64,000 bases of DNA from Bacteroidota bacterium (GCA_016713765.1 JADJON010000001.1:1798001-1862000), one strand, 5' to 3'. Shown: positions 33,827-43,299, numbered from the stretch's first letter. Program-made: numbers and translations. The notes: generated by a model from the letters alone, not told the origin.

Positions 33827-35570
33827 AGTCTATCCGGTAAACCGGATAACGCATGGAACCCGTCTCGAAATTAGGACTATGCCGATAGATGTACAGTAAC
33901 TGAGCGAAGGCGTCCCCATTCAATTCGGGGTGCTTCGACCTCCATTCGAGAAAATCCCGTTTCAGCGCCGGTTGTGATTCCAGTAGTTCTGCTGCGACAT
34001 CTTCAAATACGTAATCGGAGAACCATTCCTTTTGTTGCAGTACGGCATCAAAGAAACCCCAATTGAAATAAGAATCGGTAGCGGTTGGCTCCAACGCCTC
34101 GAAAACATACCGTGCGGCCGGTTGATCAGTCGATATGATCCAATCGCCACGATAACATTGAACTTTCTCCCGAGCAGCTTTTGTCGATACCTGATAATGC
34201 AAATAATGACCCTCGTACGGCCGATCGACCGTGTTGTAGTTGGTGATTCGGTATGCGCTGACGTCGAGACTGGAGTCTTGCGATAGCCTTTTCATTTTCA
34301 CGTTATTCAGCAATAGCAGTTCCGCGACCTTGTTCCAGGCCTGTGGCAAGATGTAATAACGGGGAATGGAGGTCGAGTCGATGCCTGTATAGTGATCATA
34401 AAACGGAACCGGTTTCCGGTAGGGAGCGTCATGGTCATAATATAACCGATCGAGTCCGGTTACCTTGCTTGTACGGTAGCGGGCTTTGTATCCAGAAAAC
34501 TCCAGTGTACCGACTCGGGTAGTGTCCAAAATCCAGTTGAGCGGAAGCCTTTCGCCGTGGCGGTAGTGGAGAAGGGCGCTCCTTCGCGCATGAGCGATCG
34601 CCGTTTGGTTTTCTGCCGCAGTTTTAAGGATGGCCTGGAGGATCCGGTGGGTTGAATTAACCCGTTCCGGGAAAGGCTTCAACATATGCGATTCGGTGAT
34701 GAATCCGATGCAATGATGCAGGGCTGCCCATCCACTCAGGAAGCGTGGTGTTTCCAGGAACGAAACGATACCGCTGTCGGGAATGCCCGAAGGGTGACGG
34801 GTGTCGACATAGGGGCAAATCGTATCGCCGGTGGCCTGCATTCGGGAAAAGATCTCCGGTGTAAGGACATCACGCGTAAGCGTACCGAGCGTCGGCGTTT
34901 GCTTGTCGGCAGCACTGCTGATCAGGGTCATGTGCGCCGCGTAATCGGCGCCGTCGCTGACGTGAGTATCGATGAGGATGTCGGGATTCCATTCAATCAA
35001 CAAGCTGATGAGCGACCGGGTATTGGCAGCGTCCGCTTTCATGAAGTCCCGGTTGAGATCAAGATACTGTGCATTCCCTCTGAACCCGTACGCGTCCGGC
35101 CCCTGTTGGTTGGCCCTGCTGTAACATCCGCGCTGGAGTGCGCCATCGATGTTGAAGACGGGTACGATCGCGATTATGAGTTTGTCCAGCAGTGCATGTA
35201 ACTGAGGGTCCCGCAAGAGGTCTTTAGCGAGCATCAGGCTGGCATCAATTCCGTCCGGTTCACCTGGATGAATGCCGTTATTGATAAAGACCACCAGACG
35301 TTGGTCATCCGGTTGCCTGACGGGTGAAAAGGACTTTCTGTTATCGATCAGGAAAAGACGTAGGGGACGCCCGCAATCGGTCGGGCCTGCTTCCAGGAGT
35401 TTTGCTTCCGGGTAAAGCTGATCAAGTTCCTGGTAGGCTGCGATACACGCCTCATACGTTAGCGTCTTATTGCCCGAGAATTTCTCCGAGCCGGCAACTG
35501 AAAGGGATCTGGTCAGGAACCAGATCATGAGTAGGGATAGGGCGAACCCGTAAGGTGAACGGCGATGCAT
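33825..35570 (-). CDS. M14-family zinc carboxypeptidase-like protein, secreted
   Basis: A 581-residue protein with a hydrophobic N-terminus (FALSLLMIWFLTRSLSVAG) acting as a signal peptide. Zinc ligands of M14 peptidases are in INNGIHPGEPDGIDAS (HxxE) and ILIDTHVSDGADYAAH (distal His). The Arg/Asn substrate-site segment is YLDLNRDFMKADAANTRSL, and the general-base Glu fits CIGFITESHMLKPF. The last 230 residues form an extra C-terminal region of unknown fold. Specificity cannot be told. Gene ends are tight against the upstream terminator. No promoter element is obvious in the 111 bases shared with the divergent M16 gene. Confidence 0.88.
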   Translation of the reverse strand: MHRRSPYGFALSLLMIWFLTRSLSVAGSEKFSGNKTLTYEACIAAYQELDQLYPEAKLLEAGPTDCGRPLRLFLIDNRKSFSPVRQPDDQRLVVFINNGIHPGEPDGIDASLMLAKDLLRDPQLHALLDKLIIAIVPVFNIDGALQRGCYSRANQQGPDAYGFRGNAQYLDLNRDFMKADAANTRSLISLLIEWNPDILIDTHVSDGADYAAHMTLISSAADKQTPTLGTLTRDVLTPEIFSRMQATGDTICPYVDTRHPSGIPDSGIVSFLETPRFLSGWAALHHCIGFITESHMLKPFPERVNSTHRILQAILKTAAENQTAIAHARRSALLHYRHGERLPLNWILDTTRVGTLEFSGYKARYRTSKVTGLDRLYYDHDAPYRKPVPFYDHYTGIDSTSIPRYYILPQAWNKVAELLLLNNVKMKRLSQDSSLDVSAYRITNYNTVDRPYEGHYLHYQVSTKAAREKVQCYRGDWIISTDQPAARYVFEALEPTATDSYFNWGFFDAVLQQKEWFSDYVFEDVAAELLESQPALKRDFLEWRSKHPELNGDAFAQLLYIYRHSPNFETGSMRYPVYRID

Positions 35571-35681
35571 GCGCTAACTTACTGATTCACTGCTGAACCA
35601 GGATTCCCTTAACAGTTTGCTAACAAAACCTAAACCCTTTGAATCGCTATCTTGGGCCTGAACAGAACTAATTCCCATACG

Positions 35682-38474
35682 ATGAAACGTTTCCTTCTTG
35701 GATTACTGTCCCTGCTTTGGCTGTCGGGCTATGCCGCCGACGACCTTCAGAAAGCCTTACCACTGGATCCCGCCGTCCGGATCGGGACCCTGCCTAATGG
35801 CATGAAGTATTATATCCGGAAGAACAGCAAGCCGGAGAACCGGGCGGAATTGCGGCTTGCGGTCAATGCGGGCTCAACGGCCGAGGACGATGGTCAACGC
35901 GGCCTTGCTCACGTCGTGGAGCATATGGCGTTTAACGGGACCAAGAACTTCAAGAAAAGCGAGTTGGTCGACTACCTGGAATCCATCGGAACGAAGTTCG
36001 GTCCGCACCTGAATGCGTACACGAGCTTTGATGAGACGGTTTACATGATACAGTTGCCGACGGACAAGCCTGAAATCCTCGACAAAGGACTGCAGATCAT
36101 GGAAGACTGGTCGCATAACCTCTTATTCGATTCGCTGGAGGTGGAAAAGGAGCGTGGCGTTGTCGTGGAAGAATGGCGACTCGGTCAGGGAGCCGACGAA
36201 CGGATGCGCCGGGCCTACTGGCCGGTACTTTTTAAGGATTCCCGTTACGCGGAGCGTTTACCCATTGGTAAGAAGGAGATCATTGAAGGTTGTCCGCAAT
36301 CCGCTCTACGAAACTTCTACAACGACTGGTACCGTCCCGAATTGATGGCCGTGATATTGGTTGGTGATTTCGACCTCGATGCAATGGAAGCGAAAGTGAA
36401 AGCGCGTTTCAGCAACGTTCCTTCCAGGCAGAATCCCCGGCCCCTGGTCAAGTGGCCGGTGCCGGCACAGAATAACCTGGCCGTAAGTACGGTCACGGAC
36501 AAGGAGGCGCGTTATGCCCAGATCCAGTTGATCTACAAGCGACCCGTCGAATCCCGTTCTACGGAAGGCGATTATCGCCGTTCACTCGCGCAGCAATTGT
36601 TTACCGGTATGTTGAACAACCGGATGGGCGAATTGCAGCGATTGGCAGAGCCGCCTTTCCTGTTTGCCGGTTCTGATTACGGGAATTTTGTTCGGAATGT
36701 GAATGCTTACTACTCCTTTGCCATCAGCAAAGGCGAGGGAATTGAGAAGGCGCTTCAAACCGTGTTGGATGAGAACGAGCGGGTACGTCGTTTCGGCTTT
36801 ACGGAGTCAGAATTGTCCCGCCAGAAATCCGATATGATGACCGGGATCGAAAAGGCTTTCAACGAACGGGACAAGACCGAATCAAGGAATTTCGCCCGTG
36901 AGTATGTCAGCAATTATCTGGAAGACGAGCCGATGCCCGGAATCTCCTTTGAGTATGACTTATACAAGAAGTATGTTCCCGGAATCACGCTGGCGGAGGT
37001 AAATGCATTTGCCAAAGAGTGGATGGGACAGTCACAAAATTCGGTGGTGATCATTACTGCACCGGAAAAGGAAACGACCAAGATGCCGACGGAAACGCGC
37101 ATTCGCGAGATGGTTACCGGCATGGAGAAGCTGGATCTGAAACCCTACGAGGATAAGGTGATTGACAAACCGCTGGTCGAAGGACAACTGAAAGGCAGAA
37201 CGGTCGTGAACACGAAGGAGATCAAGGAACTCGGCATTACCGAATGGCAATTGGACAATGGCATCAAGGTCGCGTGCAAGACCACCGATTTCAAGAACGA
37301 TGAAGTGATCTTTACGTCCTTTAGCTGGGGTGGCTGGTCCCAATACGATGAGAAAGACTATCCCTCTGCTGCTTCCTGCGACGAGATCGTGGACCAGGCA
37401 GGATTGGGCGCATTTGACGCGAATGCCCTGGAAAAGCTCCTGGCAGGGAAGATCGTTTCTTGCTTGCCATACGTTGGGGAATTGACGGAAGGGTTCAACG
37501 GTAGTTGTGCGCCCAAAGACATGGAAACCATGTTCCAGTTGATCTACAAGTACTTCACCGATCCCCGCCGGGACGAAGCGGCCTTCCAGTCGTACGTCAC
37601 CAAGCAGAAGGGATTCCTGCAAAACCGCGGTTCCGACCCACAGTCGGTCTTCATGGATACGGTCTCCTATGCCATGTCGGGTTACAATGCCCGCTACAAG
37701 CCGCGTACTCCGGAGTCTGTAGATGCCATCAACCTCGATCGTGCAATGGCCATCTACAAAGAGCGTTTTGCGGATGCATCCGGCTTCACCTTTTTCTTCG
37801 TTGGCAACTTCAAGCCGGAAGAATTGAAGGCCCATTGCCAGAAGTATCTGGGAAGCATACCGGCTACTCGTAAGCGCGAAATGTGGCAGGATATCAACGC
37901 GTATCCTCCTAAGGGAAAAGTCGATAAGACGGTCTATAAAGGCTCCGAGCCGCGCAGTACTGTCATGATGCGCTTCAATACTGATTTTGAGTTCAATCGA
38001 AAGAACCGGAATGAAGTCAGCGCATTGAACAAACTCCTCAGCATCCGGTTGCGCGAGGTGCTGCGTGAAGACAAGAGCGGTGTATACGGCGTGAGTTGTC
38101 AGGCTAACCCGAAGAAGTTCCCGGCCAACGGTCTGGAGTTCATCGTCTATTTCTCCTGCAGTCCGGATAACGTCGAGCCACTGACCAAAGCCGCACTGGA
38201 CGTGTTCGAAGAAGTGAAGACAAAAGGGTGCGATGAGAAGAATCTGACCAAGATCAAGGAGACCGCGTTGCGTGAGCGCGAAACGAACCTGAAGGAGAAC
38301 CAGTTCTGGCTTAGCCTGATGAGTTCAAGTGCACAGAACGGTGAGGAAGTCACCGAGATCCTTGGTTACAACGAGTGGGTGAACAAACTCAGCGTTGCCG
38401 ACATGAATGCATTTGCTGCGAAGTACCTGAAGCTGGACAACTACGCCAGGTTTGTCCTTCGACCCGAGAAGTAA
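35682..38474 (+). CDS. M16-family zinc metallopeptidase, secreted, two-domain
   Basis: A 930-residue exported protein; the ATG at 35682 (MKRFLLGLLSLLWLSGYAAD) gives a clean signal peptide, while a TTG frame from 35652 does not. The N-terminal M16 domain has the inverted zinc motif HVVEHMAFNGT (HxxEH) and the distal Glu in EKERGVVVEEWR. The second half (from about residue 520) has the M16 fold but no HxxEH motif, as usual for the non-catalytic partner half. Pitrilysin-like peptidases degrade peptides within a closed chamber. A TATCTTGG sequence, one mismatch from the promoter element, lies about 26 bases upstream. The gene is monocistronic with a terminator. Confidence 0.93.
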   Translation: MKRFLLGLLSLLWLSGYAADDLQKALPLDPAVRIGTLPNGMKYYIRKNSKPENRAELRLAVNAGSTAEDDGQRGLAHVVEHMAFNGTKNFKKSELVDYLESIGTKFGPHLNAYTSFDETVYMIQLPTDKPEILDKGLQIMEDWSHNLLFDSLEVEKERGVVVEEWRLGQGADERMRRAYWPVLFKDSRYAERLPIGKKEIIEGCPQSALRNFYNDWYRPELMAVILVGDFDLDAMEAKVKARFSNVPSRQNPRPLVKWPVPAQNNLAVSTVTDKEARYAQIQLIYKRPVESRSTEGDYRRSLAQQLFTGMLNNRMGELQRLAEPPFLFAGSDYGNFVRNVNAYYSFAISKGEGIEKALQTVLDENERVRRFGFTESELSRQKSDMMTGIEKAFNERDKTESRNFAREYVSNYLEDEPMPGISFEYDLYKKYVPGITLAEVNAFAKEWMGQSQNSVVIITAPEKETTKMPTETRIREMVTGMEKLDLKPYEDKVIDKPLVEGQLKGRTVVNTKEIKELGITEWQLDNGIKVACKTTDFKNDEVIFTSFSWGGWSQYDEKDYPSAASCDEIVDQAGLGAFDANALEKLLAGKIVSCLPYVGELTEGFNGSCAPKDMETMFQLIYKYFTDPRRDEAAFQSYVTKQKGFLQNRGSDPQSVFMDTVSYAMSGYNARYKPRTPESVDAINLDRAMAIYKERFADASGFTFFFVGNFKPEELKAHCQKYLGSIPATRKREMWQDINAYPPKGKVDKTVYKGSEPRSTVMMRFNTDFEFNRKNRNEVSALNKLLSIRLREVLREDKSGVYGVSCQANPKKFPANGLEFIVYFSCSPDNVEPLTKAALDVFEEVKTKGCDEKNLTKIKETALRERETNLKENQFWLSLMSSSAQNGEEVTEILGYNEWVNKLSVADMNAFAAKYLKLDNYARFVLRPEK

Positions 38475-38493
38475 TCGGGAACCTGCTGACACT

Positions 38494-38521
38494 AAAGGGA
38501 GCTGAAAGGCTCCCTTTTTTT
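38494..38521 (+). terminator. Rho-independent terminator after the M16 peptidase gene
   Basis: AAAGGGAGC (38494-38502) pairs with GCTCCCTTT (38509-38517) around a 6-base loop, and the T run continues for a further four bases. Confidence 0.85.
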
Positions 38522-38576
38522 GGTCTCGAAATTGAGTAGGGGATTGTCCCTTCTCGGTCGCGCTTCAACGCCGTGA

Positions 38577-39512
38577 TCAGGACGCGTTCCGGAAGGACTG
38601 TGTCACCGTATCTGCCCATTTCACGATGCTCGCCCTGTCAGACGGATGTATCCAGGTTGCGTTGGGTACTTTCCGGAACCAGGTCATTTGTCGTTTCGCG
38701 TAGTTCCGACTGTGTTGTTTGATCAGCGCAACGGCCGATTCGAGCGAAGAATTTCCCTCGAAGTAGGGGAAGAGTTCCTGATAGCCGACGGTGGCCAGGG
38801 GATTTCGGTCCTTGTAGGGGAGTAACCCGCGCACTTCTTCCAGTAAACCATGCTGCATCATCTCATCGACCCGTTGGTCAATGCGTGCGTACAGAGCCGT
38901 TCGTTCAGGGTTCAGGATGAGTGTGGCGATGGAGAAATTCCTCGGTTTGGCTTTTGATTGCCGAAAAGTGGAAAACGGCAGGCCGGTTTGACGACAGACT
39001 TCCAAAGCCCGGATCAACCGGCTGGGATTCTTGAGATCTACCGTCTGGTAGTATTCCGGATCAGCTCTTTCTAACTCGGCTTGCAGTGCTGGAAGTCCCT
39101 GTTCCTGCCAGAGTCGGATGACCTCTTCCCGGATAATGGGATCGCCAGGCGGCAATTCGTCCAGACCCTGGCAAACTGCCCGTATATACAGCCCCGATCC
39201 GCCAACCAGTATCACGATGCGGTGTTTAAGAAACAACTCATCCAGGCGCTTCAAGGCATCCTGCTCGAATTTACCGATGTTGTAGTCTTCGGTAACCGAT
39301 AAGAAGTCGATGAAATGGTGGGGGACGGATTTCAGCTCTGCCGCTGTAGGCTTTGCGGTCCCGATTGACATTTCCCGATAGAACTGCCGGGCGTCAGCCG
39401 AGAGGATCTCCGTTCCGTATCTGTGTGCCAGGTCAATGGCAAGCGCCGTTTTACCGGAAGCCGTTGGTCCCGCAATACAAAGCAGGAGCGAGTGCTCCGG
39501 AGACGGTTTCAT
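38577..39512 (-). CDS. miaA: tRNA dimethylallyltransferase MiaA
   Basis: A 311-residue enzyme adding dimethylallyl to N6 of A37 in tRNAs reading UNN codons. The start is the ATG at 39512; the frame also opens at a TTG at 39518. Motifs: P-loop IAGPTASGKTALAIDLA, EILSADARQFYREMSIGTAKP, VLVGGSGLYIRAVCQGLD, the VGYQELFPYFEG segment and the tRNA-contacting KRQMTWFRKVPNATWI. It is followed on the same transcript direction by nothing close. Upstream lies the acidic-tailed pRiA4b-like gene 27 bases away, probably co-transcribed. Confidence 0.95.
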   Translation of the reverse strand: MKPSPEHSLLLCIAGPTASGKTALAIDLAHRYGTEILSADARQFYREMSIGTAKPTAAELKSVPHHFIDFLSVTEDYNIGKFEQDALKRLDELFLKHRIVILVGGSGLYIRAVCQGLDELPPGDPIIREEVIRLWQEQGLPALQAELERADPEYYQTVDLKNPSRLIRALEVCRQTGLPFSTFRQSKAKPRNFSIATLILNPERTALYARIDQRVDEMMQHGLLEEVRGLLPYKDRNPLATVGYQELFPYFEGNSSLESAVALIKQHSRNYAKRQMTWFRKVPNATWIHPSDRASIVKWADTVTQSFRNAS

Positions 39513-39539
39513 CGGCAATTTGAAAGAGTAAGTGTGGGA

Positions 39540-40205
39540 TCAGAATTCGTCGTTGTCCTGGCCGTCTTCTTCCATCATATCCCCGTCTGCCGTCTCGAAT
39601 TCGTCATCGCTTTCCGAATCTTCCATATCGGATTCGTTTTGGATGTCGCCGATCGTCTTGGCTTCATCTTCCGTAGCGACATCGGTTTCGCTTTCGATAT
39701 CGTTCGGTTCATCCTCATCCTCATCTAACAGGATGTCGTCGACATCGGGGTCAAAGTCTTCCGGTACGGGAAGGGGACCTGCCTGGTTGATGCCATACTG
39801 CTTCGGGGCTTCTCCTGCAGATTTGATACATCGGGGATAATCGGCCCCGGGCTCTTCCGTCTTGCTGATCTTGGTCAGCTCGGTATGGAAAGCCCACTTG
39901 GAACTGAAATCGAACAGGTAGTAAATCTTCTGATGCGGGTCCGCGATATAGTCGCAAAGTCTGGCCTTCCGCAAACTGGCGATCTGGGCAGCTTGCTCTT
40001 CTGAAAGCTCGCGTGATGTGATTTCCCGTCCCTTCGTCCAGTTATCGTTACTCATGTAGAACGAGGCCGGCTTGGACGCGTCGAATCCGATGGCGCTTTG
40101 GATCGCGTGATGGAGGTCCTCGAATGTCTGGTTGGAACGGACCTCAATGTCGCGGTAAACGTCATCGTAATCTTCAAAGGTGACCCGGAAGCGGTAGATG
40201 GCCAT
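39540..40205 (-). CDS. Plasmid pRiA4b ORF-3-like protein with long acidic tail
   Basis: A 221-residue cytoplasmic protein. Residues 1-145 resemble the pRiA4b ORF-3 fold (also named IS1096 TnpR passenger family): IYRFRVTFEDYDDVYRDIEV, FEDLHHAIQSAIGFD, CDYIADPHQKIYYLFDF, and YPRCIKSAGEAPKQYG. The last 70 residues are more than half Asp and Glu (DPDVDDILLDEDEDEPND and onward), a low-complexity acidic tail likely to be disordered. The domain's function is not established. No transposase or inverted repeats surround it, so the IS-derived family name is misleading here. The ATG at 40205 fits a promoter element 18 bases upstream. Confidence 0.8.
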   Translation of the reverse strand: MAIYRFRVTFEDYDDVYRDIEVRSNQTFEDLHHAIQSAIGFDASKPASFYMSNDNWTKGREITSRELSEEQAAQIASLRKARLCDYIADPHQKIYYLFDFSSKWAFHTELTKISKTEEPGADYPRCIKSAGEAPKQYGINQAGPLPVPEDFDPDVDDILLDEDEDEPNDIESETDVATEDEAKTIGDIQNESDMEDSESDDEFETADGDMMEEDGQDNDEF

Positions 40206-40223
40206 ACGTGGTAATTCAGTACT

Positions 40224-40231
40224 CAAAAATA
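40224..40231 (-). promoter_or_regulatory. Promoter -7 element of the pRiA4b-like gene and miaA
   Basis: The minus strand reads TATTTTTG, an exact TAnnTTTG match in an A-rich stretch, ending 18 bases before the ATG at 40205. The -33 position is not conserved. Confidence 0.5.
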
Positions 40232-40262
40232 AAAAAGAATTCCATTCGCACGACGCTAAAAG

Positions 40263-41699
40263 TCATGCGTCAGCCGCACCAGTGGCGGTCCTCCGGTCGC
40301 TTCCATTCAGGCCCAGTTCCCGACCTTTTCTCAGCATGAATTCGTAGGCTTCGTTGAACTCATTGTGAATGTCGCCTTCCAGGATCGCTTCGCGTATGGC
40401 TGTCTTGATGAGTCCGACCTCCCGACCCGGTTGAAGGGTAAAGGCTTCCATGATGTGTTCCCCGGTCACGGGTGGTTGCCAATTCCGGATGCGGTCCTTC
40501 TCTTCGACTTCGCGTAACTTTTGCTGAACGATCTCGAAATTCTCCCGGTACTTCCGGATCTTGTAGTCGTTCTTGGTGGTGACGTCTGCCTTGCACAGGA
40601 TCATCAGCGCGTCGATATCATCCCCTGCATCGAATAGCAAGCGTCGGATCGCCGAGTCGGTGACATGCTCCTGGGCCAGTACGATCGGCCGTAGATGCAA
40701 CTGCACCAGTTTCTCCACGAATTTCATCTTCTCGTTCAACGGCAGTTTCAACTGACGGAAGATGTGCTTCACCATCCGTGCACCACGGTCTTCGTGTCCG
40801 TGAAAGGTCCAGCCATGGTCCGGTTCGAAACGCTTGGTGGCCGGTTTGGCGATGTCGTGGAGAATGGCGGCCCAGCGAAGCCAAAGGTCGTCCGACATTT
40901 CCGCCACATTGTCGAGCACCTGCAGGGTATGGTAGAAGTTGTCTTTGTGTCCCTTTCCGTTTACGTATTCCACTCCGTGTAACAGGCAGAGTTGCGGGAA
41001 GAATTCCTGTAAAAGGCCGGAGCGGAAGAGCAGGTCGAAGCCGATGGAGGGCTTCTTTGCCTGAATGATCTTGTTGAGCTCATCACTGATCCGTTCCATG
41101 GAAACAATCCGGATGCGTTCCTTGTTCCGGCTGATCGCGGAGAACTCATTATCTCCGATTCGAAAACCGAGTTGCGTCGCGAACCGTGCCGCGCGCAGCA
41201 TGCGCAACGGGTCATCGCTGAACGTAAGGTCGGGATCCACCGGGGTGCGGATCAGCTTATCCTGCAGGTCCTGTATTCCGTTGAAGGGATCGAGCAGTTC
41301 GGTAGAGCCGTCCGGCTGCAGCCGCAAGGCCATGGCATTGATGGTGAAATCGCGACGTTTCTGATCGTCCTCCAGCGTGCCCGTCTCGACAGCCGGTTTT
41401 CGGGAGTCCCGCGTATAGGATTCTTTCCGGGCGCCGACGAATTCAATTTCCCATTCGCCATTCCGGATCATGGCGGTACCGAAATTCTTGAAGATGTTTA
41501 CAGGAACATGGTGACCAAGTCGTTTGGCGACGCGTTGTGCCAGATCGATGCCATTTCCAAGGACGACAAAATCAATGTCCTTCGATTCGCGTTGGAGTAT
41601 CAGGTCGCGAACATATCCGCCGACCACATAGGCTTCGGTACCCATAGCCTGGGCTTCTTCGGCAACGATGCGGAATACAGGCAGTTGGGGAACATTCAT
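40263..41699 (-). CDS. CCA-adding tRNA nucleotidyltransferase / poly(A) polymerase family, with HD domain
   Basis: A 478-residue class II nucleotidyltransferase. The head domain carries YVVGGYVRDLILQRESKDIDFVV (catalytic DxD) and RRDFTINAMALRL. The neck includes LRMLRAARFATQLGF. A C-terminal HD domain follows (WAAILHDIAKPATKRF with HGHEDRGARMV), then a helical tail. It adds CCA to tRNA 3' ends, which the tRNA-Gly gene in this window needs. The start is uncertain: ATG at 41699 fits homologues; ATG at 41732 overlaps the upstream stop (TAATG) and would add 11 residues. It is the last gene of the dapD-GT9-Sua5-CCA operon. Confidence 0.92.
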   Translation of the reverse strand: MNVPQLPVFRIVAEEAQAMGTEAYVVGGYVRDLILQRESKDIDFVVLGNGIDLAQRVAKRLGHHVPVNIFKNFGTAMIRNGEWEIEFVGARKESYTRDSRKPAVETGTLEDDQKRRDFTINAMALRLQPDGSTELLDPFNGIQDLQDKLIRTPVDPDLTFSDDPLRMLRAARFATQLGFRIGDNEFSAISRNKERIRIVSMERISDELNKIIQAKKPSIGFDLLFRSGLLQEFFPQLCLLHGVEYVNGKGHKDNFYHTLQVLDNVAEMSDDLWLRWAAILHDIAKPATKRFEPDHGWTFHGHEDRGARMVKHIFRQLKLPLNEKMKFVEKLVQLHLRPIVLAQEHVTDSAIRRLLFDAGDDIDALMILCKADVTTKNDYKIRKYRENFEIVQQKLREVEEKDRIRNWQPPVTGEHIMEAFTLQPGREVGLIKTAIREAILEGDIHNEFNEAYEFMLRKGRELGLNGSDRRTATGAADA

Positions 41700-41731
41700 G
41701 GCGGGAGTCCTTGCAGGGCTGCCGTCGGGCA

Positions 41732-42319
41732 TTATTTCCGGAGGATCCGGATCTGTCCATCGGCTTTGAGACGAATGACCGTACTGGCCACTGGCGGTTT
41801 TTTCTCAGCTTGCCGCAAAGGTAGGATATAATCCACGCCCGATTTCAAGCTGTCCGTGATATCTGCAAAGCAAGCGGGAGACGGTCCTCCGGCCAGATTG
41901 GCGGAAGTTGAAACCAGGGGTTTGCGAAGTCGTCGTACCAACTCCCGGCAGATCGGATCTTGTGTGACCCTGATCGCGATGGTTGATTCAGGCCCGAGAA
42001 CCGCGGATGCGACCATCATGCCTTCATCAAGCACGAGGGTGAGCGGTTTTTCCGACAACTCCATCAGATCATAAGCTACTGCTGGAACAGCGCGTGTGTA
42101 ACGTTCTACGCGGTTGACATCATCGAGTAAGACGATCAGTCCCTGGCCTTCTTCTTTTCCCTTGAGTCGAATGAGCTTTTCTACCGCATCCTCCCGCGAA
42201 GCATCACAGCCCAGTCCCCAGATGGTATCAGTCGGGTAGAGGATCAGTCCGCCGCCTTTTAGTACATCGACCGCTTTCCGGAGGATCTGTTCTTCGTCTG
42301 GTGAAAATCGATTCGTCAT
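41732..42319 (-). CDS. Threonylcarbamoyl-AMP synthase (Sua5/YrdC/YciO family)
   Basis: A 195-residue enzyme using threonine, bicarbonate and ATP to form threonylcarbamoyl-AMP for tRNA t6A. The start is the ATG at 42319 (MTNRFSPDEEQIL), which overlaps the GT9 stop in an ATGA. The upstream open frame to 42484 is antisense of nothing but lies inside GT9 and is rejected. YrdC signatures: GGLILYPTDTIWGLGCDAS, RLKGKEEGQGLIVLL, KPLTLVLDEG, IAIRVTQDPICRELV and PLVSTSANLAGGPSP. There is no C-terminal Sua5 domain, so it is the short TsaC-like form. Its pathway partner TsaE is at 9.4 kb. Confidence 0.92.
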   Translation of the reverse strand: MTNRFSPDEEQILRKAVDVLKGGGLILYPTDTIWGLGCDASREDAVEKLIRLKGKEEGQGLIVLLDDVNRVERYTRAVPAVAYDLMELSEKPLTLVLDEGMMVASAVLGPESTIAIRVTQDPICRELVRRLRKPLVSTSANLAGGPSPACFADITDSLKSGVDYILPLRQAEKKPPVASTVIRLKADGQIRILRK

Positions 42320-43299
42320 AGGAGTTCCTGTGGATCGATGGTTGTTGCACATTGGAAATGGCCTTTCGGACAAGCGCGGAATCCGTGAATGCCGCAGGGC
42401 CGGCAGCTTAACTGCCGGGACGTCTGGATCACGCGCTGTCGGGTGCTCAACGGGCCAAAACCGAATTCCGGGACCGTAGAACAAAATACCGCGGTGACGG
42501 GTGCATTCATTGCGCTGGCAAGGTGGAGGGGAGCGGAATCGTTGACGTAATTCATGCCGGCTTTGCTCATCAGCGCCGCCGATTCCAGAAACGAAAGTTC
42601 TCCGGCCAGGTTATGCACCTGACCACTTTCACTTGACAGACGAATCGATTCCGCCAGCGTGTGTTCCCCGGGAGCACCCAACAGGAAGACCCGCAGTTCC
42701 GGTTCGCGATGGAGGAGTAGTTGGATCAGTTTGATCCATTGCGCGGCCGGCCATGTCTTGGTGAACCAGACCGAACCGGGAGCGATGCAGACAAAAGGCC
42801 GTTCGGTAAACCGACGTATGGCGGCGAAATCGGAATCATTCGGATAGAGTCGTGGAAGTGCCGGCTGATCGTCGGTCCATCGGGCGATGAGTTGCTGGTT
42901 TCGTTCGCATTCATGACGACCGTCGCCGATCACATGCCGATGACGGTCTGTGTACGTAATGGCGAGCGGATTCTTATCAAATCCGCTACGGTATCTGGCA
43001 CCTGAATAGGCTGAGATGAACCCGCTACCGGCGAATCGCTGTAAGTTGACCACGAGTTCGTATTTGCGGGAACGTACGGAACGTGCCGTTGCAATCAGGT
43101 GTTTTGTCTTGTGTTCGCGTTTGTTCCAGACCAATACCTCCCGGATGTAGGGGTGATGTTCCAGCAATCCCTCGTTACCCTTTCGCACGAGAAAGTCGAT
43201 CGGCATCCCGGGAAAGGCTGTATGCAGCTTTTCCGCAACCGCTGTCGCGAGGATCACGTCACCGGTGAATGCGGTTTGTATGATCAGACAGGAACGCAT
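42316..43299 (-). CDS. Glycosyltransferase family 9 (heptosyltransferase-like)
   Basis: A 327-residue GT-B enzyme of the ADP-heptose:LPS heptosyltransferase family. N-terminal LIIQTAFTGDVILATAVAEKL holds the acceptor-side glycine loop and the Asp used as base. The C-terminal donor site has APGSVWFTKTWPAAQWIKL and NYVNDSAPLHLASAMNAPVTAVF, and FGFGPLS follows. A Cys-containing C-terminus (CRPCGIHGFRACPKGHFQC) is notable. It probably adds a sugar to the lipopolysaccharide core at the cytoplasmic membrane; the exact acceptor is unknown. It starts 1 base after the dapD stop and overlaps the Sua5 start by 4 bases. Confidence 0.9.
   Translation of the reverse strand: MRSCLIIQTAFTGDVILATAVAEKLHTAFPGMPIDFLVRKGNEGLLEHHPYIREVLVWNKREHKTKHLIATARSVRSRKYELVVNLQRFAGSGFISAYSGARYRSGFDKNPLAITYTDRHRHVIGDGRHECERNQQLIARWTDDQPALPRLYPNDSDFAAIRRFTERPFVCIAPGSVWFTKTWPAAQWIKLIQLLLHREPELRVFLLGAPGEHTLAESIRLSSESGQVHNLAGELSFLESAALMSKAGMNYVNDSAPLHLASAMNAPVTAVFCSTVPEFGFGPLSTRQRVIQTSRQLSCRPCGIHGFRACPKGHFQCATTIDPQELL

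Noticed and set aside
39540..40205. Possible insertion-sequence remnant, suggested by the IS1096 passenger family name
   Set aside because: No transposase, terminal inverted repeats or target-site duplication nearby; the gene is in a normal core context.
42320..42484. N-terminal extension of the Sua5-type protein
   Set aside because: It lies inside the GT9 gene in another frame; the ATG at 42319 gives the conserved N-terminus and an ATGA junction.
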